Source: Paucilactobacillus oligofermentans DSM 15707 = LMG 22743 (GTDB lineage: Bacteria > Bacillota > Bacilli > Lactobacillales > Lactobacillaceae). Taken from it: a DNA stretch of 64,000 nt. Every line of letters starts with the position of its first letter. Positions within the stretch are counted from its first letter, which is position 1. The notes under the pieces are model-generated. The model saw only the letters and a program-made list of their open reading frames with translations. It was not told the DNA's origin and ran no database searches. This document shows positions 59,599 to 64,000 of the stretch, in pieces. Made by a program: the position numbers and the translations under genes. Location: positions 83,851 to 147,850 of the forward strand of contig NZ_AZFE01000031.1 in assembly GCF_001434315.1 (NCBI RefSeq), in the 5' to 3' direction.

Positions 59599-62133
59599 CT
59601 ATTCATTTGAATCAGATGTATTTTCACTTTCACGTTTGTTTAAAATCATATCAACAAGGTAAGCAATTCCACCTAATACTGCTGTAAAGATTGTCAACAT
59701 TGCAATTGCAAACCAGACACTATAATCAGCACCATTAATCAAATTTTCAAAACCATGAATTGCATATGTCATTGGTAGCACATTTCCAGCGGCTTGATAG
59801 AAACTTGATAACATGGCATTAGGGAATACCTGGCCCGTAATGATTACTTGAAGTAATGCTAGCAAGACTGCAAACAAGACTCCAACGCGACCGAATACGT
59901 GATAAAGCAGCATACAAACTAATGTAAAGAAGATTGATGTTAATAATGTGAATAAAATCAATCCAAACCAATTAGCTACGGTTACTCCTAGAATTCCAAT
60001 TAGAATTGAAGCCACGATTGCTTGCACAACCGCTGTAATTCCAATGGCAAGTAAAGGTTCTTGTAATAAGCTGACTTTACGTTTCTTAGGAATAAACAAA
60101 CCAAGTTGTGTCACTACTGCACTTAAGAATAATACTAGGGCTAAGACTAATGGTGCAAATGTATTCTTTAAGTCCTGAGTATCATTGCTAATGTTCTTCG
60201 TCACTACCGGTGTTGCAAAATGATTAGTATTCTTATTAGTATCGTTAACTGGTGTCAATTGAGCAACTCCATCTTGTAATGAAGTGTTCAACTTGTTAGT
60301 TCCGTTACCAGCAGTCACCAAACCATCTTGAACTTGATGAGAGCCATCAGCTAATTGTTTAGAACCACTAGCTGCTTGATCAGTGGCAGTAACAATTTGA
60401 CTTGTTCCCGCCCGTAATTGTGGACTAGCAGTTGTTAATTGAGAACTACCCGCATTCAACTGCGTGATTCCTGATAACAATTGACCAACACCATCAATTA
60501 AGGTTGGTGCTGATTGCGCCAATGAACCATTGCCATCAGCAACTTGAGTTGCACCACTAATCAATTTACCCAAGGCCGTATCAATCACACCTTGAACATG
60601 TGTTAAGTTACTCTTCAATACCGTGGTACTTCCAGCAACTGTTTTCAACTGGTTGATTGAATCATCACTGAGTAAGCCGTCTGTTTCAGCAAATAAGCTA
60701 TTAGCTTCAGTCATAATACCTTCAACTTGCGCAATCATTTGATTGGCATCATCTTCTGACAAGTTAGCTCCACTTAACTGATCGCTAAACTTATCTAAAG
60801 CGGTGGTTGATTGATCATTAACCATCTTCAAAATGCTAGCATTGGTTTTAGCATCTGACGCCAATGTTTTTGTTGCAGTAGCATTAGCTGTTGCTGCTGT
60901 TTCTAAGGCAGCTTTTTGTGTTGGATCGGTAACCTTAGCAATTTCTGCATCTAAAGCAGCTTGCGCTGTTGTTGAGGTAGCAGTATCAGTTGCTACTTTT
61001 TCTTGTGACTTTGATAACATCATTGCTAACGCTAAATTATTTTTTAGCGACGAAATATCACCCTTTGCAGTTTCTAAAGTTCCTAGTAACGGCGCTAAAG
61101 TTTTCATCGTTGCCAATGCCGATTGCATTCCAGCCATATCCGCCTTTAACTTAGCTGTATCAGTTTGTGCTTGTTTCATTGTTGCAGTCATGCTAGAAAC
61201 ATTACTAATAATGCCATCATTTGCCGCAATTCCAGCTTGAATTTGCGAAAAGGCACTATCAATTCCAACTGCATCAGGATCTGTACTACCTGGAACCCCA
61301 GATTGAAGCTGTACAATTCCAGTCTTTAGTTGTGATGAGCCATCAGCTAATTGTGCCGTTCCACTTACAAGTGGTTGCGCCTTAGCAGCTAACTCTTGAA
61401 TTCCAGCTAACATTTTCGTGTTAGCTGAGGCTAAGGTGTCCACACCAGTTGTATAGGTATTTACACCTTCATCCAGTGTTGTTGCCCCTGACTTAAATTC
61501 AATCATTTTGGTTGAAAGTAAATCAAGATTACGGACAATTTGACTATTACCATCTTGTAACTTAACCATTCCATCGTCTAATTGTTGTGTTCCATCAGCA
61601 GCTTGTTTAGTTCCATCTGATAACTTCTTCACACCGTTCAACAAGGTTTTACTATATGCTTCTTGTAAATCAGTCTTAACTTGGTTAGTGACTGTTTCCG
61701 CAACTGTCGTTGAAACCATTGATGACACATAGTTATTTTTCTTAGATTTATAAACATCAACTAAACTAACTTTCGGATTTTTTTCCATTGCCGTTCCAGC
61801 ATTAGCTGAAAAATCTTTTGGTAATTTAATTTCTAGATAAACATCCCCAGATTTAAGTTTCTTCTGTGCGGTTGCTTCATCCATAAATTCCCATTTAACT
61901 TGTTTGTCCTTCTTTAAGGTACTAACTACCTGTTCACCCATGTTAATAACTTGTCCATTACTTTCAATCGACTTATCTTGATTAACAATGGCAACCGGCA
62001 CGTTTTTCGTAGCATTTGTTTGTTCATATTGAATAAAATTAAAAATTGCAATCAGCAAAGCTGCTGGAATTAAACAAGCAAGTACTACATACGCGATCCG
62101 TTTACCTCGGGTATTCCCGAAATTACTAAACAT
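59599..62133 (-). CDS. yhgE: YhgE/Pip family membrane protein
   Basis: The 844-residue protein has one N-terminal membrane helix (about 11-30), a large extracellular region, and five to six helices in the last 200 residues, as in YhgE/Pip (phage infection protein, related to the ABC-2 membrane domain). The N-terminal VPVAIVNQDKS matches the family. The extracellular part has many seven-residue units of the type xxLxDGxxxLxxG (about 170-275 and 535-640), expected to form a long coiled stalk. Members act as phage receptors or link to ESX/type VII export. The gene is alone, with its own promoter and terminator. Confidence 0.92.
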   Translation of the reverse strand: MFSNFGNTRGKRIAYVVLACLIPAALLIAIFNFIQYEQTNATKNVPVAIVNQDKSIESNGQVINMGEQVVSTLKKDKQVKWEFMDEATAQKKLKSGDVYLEIKLPKDFSANAGTAMEKNPKVSLVDVYKSKKNNYVSSMVSTTVAETVTNQVKTDLQEAYSKTLLNGVKKLSDGTKQAADGTQQLDDGMVKLQDGNSQIVRNLDLLSTKMIEFKSGATTLDEGVNTYTTGVDTLASANTKMLAGIQELAAKAQPLVSGTAQLADGSSQLKTGIVQLQSGVPGSTDPDAVGIDSAFSQIQAGIAANDGIISNVSSMTATMKQAQTDTAKLKADMAGMQSALATMKTLAPLLGTLETAKGDISSLKNNLALAMMLSKSQEKVATDTATSTTAQAALDAEIAKVTDPTQKAALETAATANATATKTLASDAKTNASILKMVNDQSTTALDKFSDQLSGANLSEDDANQMIAQVEGIMTEANSLFAETDGLLSDDSINQLKTVAGSTTVLKSNLTHVQGVIDTALGKLISGATQVADGNGSLAQSAPTLIDGVGQLLSGITQLNAGSSQLTTASPQLRAGTSQIVTATDQAASGSKQLADGSHQVQDGLVTAGNGTNKLNTSLQDGVAQLTPVNDTNKNTNHFATPVVTKNISNDTQDLKNTFAPLVLALVLFLSAVVTQLGLFIPKKRKVSLLQEPLLAIGITAVVQAIVASILIGILGVTVANWFGLILFTLLTSIFFTLVCMLLYHVFGRVGVLFAVLLALLQVIITGQVFPNAMLSSFYQAAGNVLPMTYAIHGFENLINGADYSVWFAIAMLTIFTAVLGGIAYLVDMILNKRESENTSDSNE

Positions 62134-62197
62134 TTAACGTCCTCCATTCTACCTTAAACATATTTGTTTTTTTGATTAATGACATGAATCGTTTATT

Positions 62198-62227
62198 ACT
62201 TTACCTGTTACCCGTATTAAATGTCAA
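62198..62227 (-). promoter_or_regulatory. Promoter of the yhgE gene
   Basis: On the minus strand a perfect TTGACA (62222-62227), 18 nt and TAAAGT (62198-62203) lie about 65 nt upstream of the ATG. Confidence 0.6.
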
Positions 62228-62247
62228 CCCTTTACATTAAAACTAAT

Positions 62248-62275
62248 TAGTGGCTATTAATAATAGTTGCCACTA
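62248..62275. repeat. Inverted repeat upstream of the yhgE promoter
   Basis: TAGTGGC and GCCACTA are perfect inverted arms separated by 14 nt. The element is 20 nt upstream of the -35 and could be an activator or repressor site. The stretch 62276-62405 holds nothing else recognisable. Confidence 0.4.
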
Positions 62276-62405
62276 TCAACAATCGTTTAAGCACAATACC
62301 ACAGGACTTAGTAAATTTTAGATAATCATTATAAAATCATGATATTTAGACTGAATTTTTTATTAATTATCCATTTAGCTACCATTCTTCAAACTTATTT
62401 CATAT

Positions 62406-62452
62406 CAAAAAAAGAGTAAATACCGTAAAAATAAATCATAGTATCTACTCTG
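62406..62452 (-). terminator. Terminator of the isochorismatase-family gene
   Basis: AGAGTAGATAC and GTATTTACTCT form an 11-bp stem (one G-T pair) with a 17-nt loop and seven T follow on the minus strand. Confidence 0.82.
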
Positions 62453-62468
62453 TTTAATTGTGGATAAT

Positions 62469-62960
62469 TTAAATAAACGTCAAAAACCTATCATTCCAAA
62501 TATCTTCATAAAAATGCCTAGTCTCAGTACCATCCATGTAGTCATTATCTAATGTAAATGTTGTATCTCGCTGCATTTCTAGAGAATATCCAATTCCGTG
62601 AGCCATTTTAATTGTCGTATCAACACAATATTCAACTTGTGCACCACAAATTTGAATAGTCTGAATGTTTAAATCATTAAGTAGTTCTTGTAAATTAGTT
62701 TTATAAAATGAATTTGCATGTGTCTTTTGTATAAAATAAGCATTTGCAGGAACTTGAAGTTCATCAATCACTTTCCATGCCTGCTTTCCTTGAACTAATT
62801 GATCATCATTATGTTGAATCATAATAACAGGTTTACCATTTTTGGAATATAAATTTATTTGGTTATTTATCTTAGCCACCATTGAAATAAGATATCTTGC
62901 ATCTCCGCCAGCTACAACCCCATTTTGTAAATCTATTACTAATAACGCATCAGCCATCAT
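62469..62960 (-). CDS. Isochorismatase-family cysteine hydrolase
   Basis: The 163-residue protein shows the Asp-Lys-Cys triad of the family: Asp10 (VIDLQNG), Lys79 (FIQKTHANSF) and Cys112 (GAQVEYCVDTT). Members hydrolyse amides such as nicotinamide, isochorismate or ureides. Sequence alone does not give the substrate here, and pyrazinamidase metal-binding residues (DxHxxxH) are not seen. The ATG at 62960 is 5 nt after GGGAG, with another ATG directly after. It is divergent from the SDR gene. Confidence 0.88.
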   Translation of the reverse strand: MMADALLVIDLQNGVVAGGDARYLISMVAKINNQINLYSKNGKPVIMIQHNDDQLVQGKQAWKVIDELQVPANAYFIQKTHANSFYKTNLQELLNDLNIQTIQICGAQVEYCVDTTIKMAHGIGYSLEMQRDTTFTLDNDYMDGTETRHFYEDIWNDRFLTFI

Positions 62961-63051
62961 ATCGTCTCCCAATATATCTATTATTTGCTGCATATAATAT
63001 CTTAATATTTATTTCATTGCAAAAATAAACGTCAACTTTATACTATATCTT

Positions 63052-63081
63052 TTGAATCTACCTTATTGTTAGCGTTACAAT
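63052..63081 (+). promoter_or_regulatory. Promoter of the SDR gene
   Basis: TTGAAT (63052-63057), 18 nt and TACAAT (63076-63081) lie about 30 nt before the ATG. Confidence 0.55.
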
Positions 63082-63110
63082 ATGAGTAATTAGTTGAAGG
63101 GAGATCAAAC

Positions 63111-63887
63111 ATGTCAAATTTATATGATTTAAGTGGTAAAGTCGCAATCGTTACTGGTGCTTCTTCAGGATTAGGTGCCGATGCTGCTCGTGCTTACGCA
63201 GAAGCTGGTGCCGATGTTGCTTTATTTGCTCGTCGTGCTGATAAACTAGCTAATGTAGCTAAAGAAATCGAAGCAATGGGTCGTAAAGCATTAGCAATCG
63301 CTGTCGATGTTGCAAATGAAGAACAAGTTAAAAGCGGTATTCAACAAGTCGTTGAAACTTTTGGTAAGGTCGATATTTTACTTAACAACGCCGGTATTGC
63401 CGTCCCTGGTGGGGTTGAAGATCTAACTGAAGCACAATGGGACCAAGGAATGGACGTTAACGTCAAAGGTCCTTTCCTGATGAGTAAATACGTAGTTCCC
63501 TTGATGCGTAAAGCTAAATACGGCAAGATCGTTAACGTTGCTTCAGTTAATGCCATCATTGCCGATAAAGTACCTGTTTTATGGCGTCACAACTATAATG
63601 CATCCAAAGATGGTGTGCGTGGTTTAACCCTTGGCATGGCCGCTTCATACGCACAAGATAACATTACCGTTAACTCAATTGGCCCTGGTCTCTTTGAAAG
63701 TGAAATGACTGAAAATACTTTATTTAAAAATGAAGGCTTTTTACAGGCATACAACGCTTCAACCCCAGCCTCTCGTCCCGGGAAACGCGGCGAATTAAAT
63801 GGCACAATTTTGTTCTTCTCTTCTGATGCCTCTAGCTATGTAACTGGCCAATACGTTGCCGTCGATGGTGGTGCATCAATCGTTTAA
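63111..63887 (+). CDS. Short-chain dehydrogenase/reductase (SDR)
   Basis: This 258-residue classical SDR has the cofactor motif TGASSGLG (15-22), NNAG (92-95), catalytic Ser145, Tyr162 and Lys166 (YNASK), and a typical C-terminal SSYVTGQYVAVDGG. Arg at the end of the second strand (FARRADK) suggests NADP(H). Closest in style to gluconate 5-dehydrogenase and 3-oxoacyl-ACP reductase types, but there is no context to fix the substrate. AAGGGAG precedes the ATG by 8 nt. Codon choice is more biased to common codons than in its neighbours, suggesting good expression. Confidence 0.9.
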   Translation: MSNLYDLSGKVAIVTGASSGLGADAARAYAEAGADVALFARRADKLANVAKEIEAMGRKALAIAVDVANEEQVKSGIQQVVETFGKVDILLNNAGIAVPGGVEDLTEAQWDQGMDVNVKGPFLMSKYVVPLMRKAKYGKIVNVASVNAIIADKVPVLWRHNYNASKDGVRGLTLGMAASYAQDNITVNSIGPGLFESEMTENTLFKNEGFLQAYNASTPASRPGKRGELNGTILFFSSDASSYVTGQYVAVDGGASIV

Positions 63888-63906
63888 ATTATAATTTTAT
63901 CCATAT

Positions 63907-63945
63907 AAAAAGAAGTTAAACTTTTGAGTTTAACTTCTTTTTTTA
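63907..63945. terminator. Bidirectional terminator between the SDR gene and tRNA-Arg
   Basis: AAGAAGTTAAAC and GTTTAACTTCTT form a perfect 12-bp stem with a 6-nt loop and T runs on both sides. It ends the SDR gene (plus) and the tRNA (minus). Confidence 0.92.
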
Positions 63946-64000
63946 TGCACCCAGCAGGAGTCGAACCTGCAACCTTCTGATTCGTAGTCAGACACTCTAT
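63946..64000 (-). tRNA. tRNA-Arg(ACG), 3' part, cut by the window edge
   Basis: On the minus strand the anticodon stem TCTGA/TCAGA encloses the loop CTACGAA with anticodon ACG. The T arm GCAGG-TTCGACT-CCTGC and the acceptor strand TGGGTGC with discriminator A follow. CCA is not encoded. The 5' half lies beyond 64000. ACG would be edited to ICG by TadA to read CGN codons. Confidence 0.93.

Noticed and set aside
60833..61240. Plus-strand ORF of 135 codons inside yhgE
   Set aside because: It is the antisense frame of the Ala/Thr/Ser-rich yhgE region; its Val/Ala-rich composition is a mirror of those codons and it has no start signal.
59599..62133. Tandem repeats in yhgE as a DNA repeat array or CRISPR
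   Set aside because: The periodicity is at the protein level (seven-residue LxDG-type units) and the nucleotide units differ, with no spacer structure.

Overview
The window is chromosomal DNA from a low-GC Gram-positive lactic acid bacterium of the family Lactobacillaceae. Supporting signs are the ctsR-clpC pair without mcsAB, the pcrA-ligA-camS and gatCAB-dagK operons, a two-subunit LacLM beta-galactosidase, a CamS lipoprotein, strong AGGAGG ribosome binding sites and frequent TTG/GTG starts. A placement near Weissella/Leuconostoc is an inference from gene content only. Nearly all genes are on the minus strand. Only a bacteriocin-immunity-like gene, the prepilin peptidase gene and an SDR gene are on the plus strand.

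Layout from the left. 1-630: a small XRE regulator and membrane protein pair with a 19-bp inverted repeat around its promoter. 665-4167: an RlmD-type rRNA methyltransferase, then a GH31 enzyme that keeps every diagnostic sulfoquinovosidase residue. 4299-14149: two housekeeping operons, gatC-gatA-gatB-dagK and pcrA-ligA-camS. 14287-20643: a TauE/SafE permease, an operon of a membrane-anchored glucosaminidase, xpt and a degenerate PurK-like protein, a NagE-type PTS transporter with a NagR-like operator, and a nitroreductase. 20733-24978: a possible gene remnant, lacL-lacM with a CcpA cre site, an orphan EntA-type immunity gene and a membrane protein.

25285-47400 is the conserved translation block: rplM-rpsI with an L13 leader, ecfA1-ecfA2-ecfT-truA, the S10-spc-alpha superoperon (rpsJ to rplQ, including secY, adk, infA, rpmJ and rpoA), and the str operon (rpsL, rpsG, fusA), with an intrinsic terminator between rpsG and fusA. 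47492-48175 is a ComC-type prepilin peptidase. Then follow rpoC-rpoB, a TetR regulator, clpC-ctsR with a CtsR box, a YhgE/Pip membrane protein, an isochorismatase-family hydrolase, an SDR, and the 3' part of tRNA-Arg(ACG) at the right edge.

Most of the window is ordinary core genome. The observations most worth following are the orphan sulfoquinovosidase-type GH31 gene, the PurK-like protein that has lost its ATP-grasp and substrate motifs, the XRE operator architecture, the structured element after rplQ, and the terminator inside the str operon. No CRISPR array, intact insertion sequence, prophage or recognisable defence island was seen.
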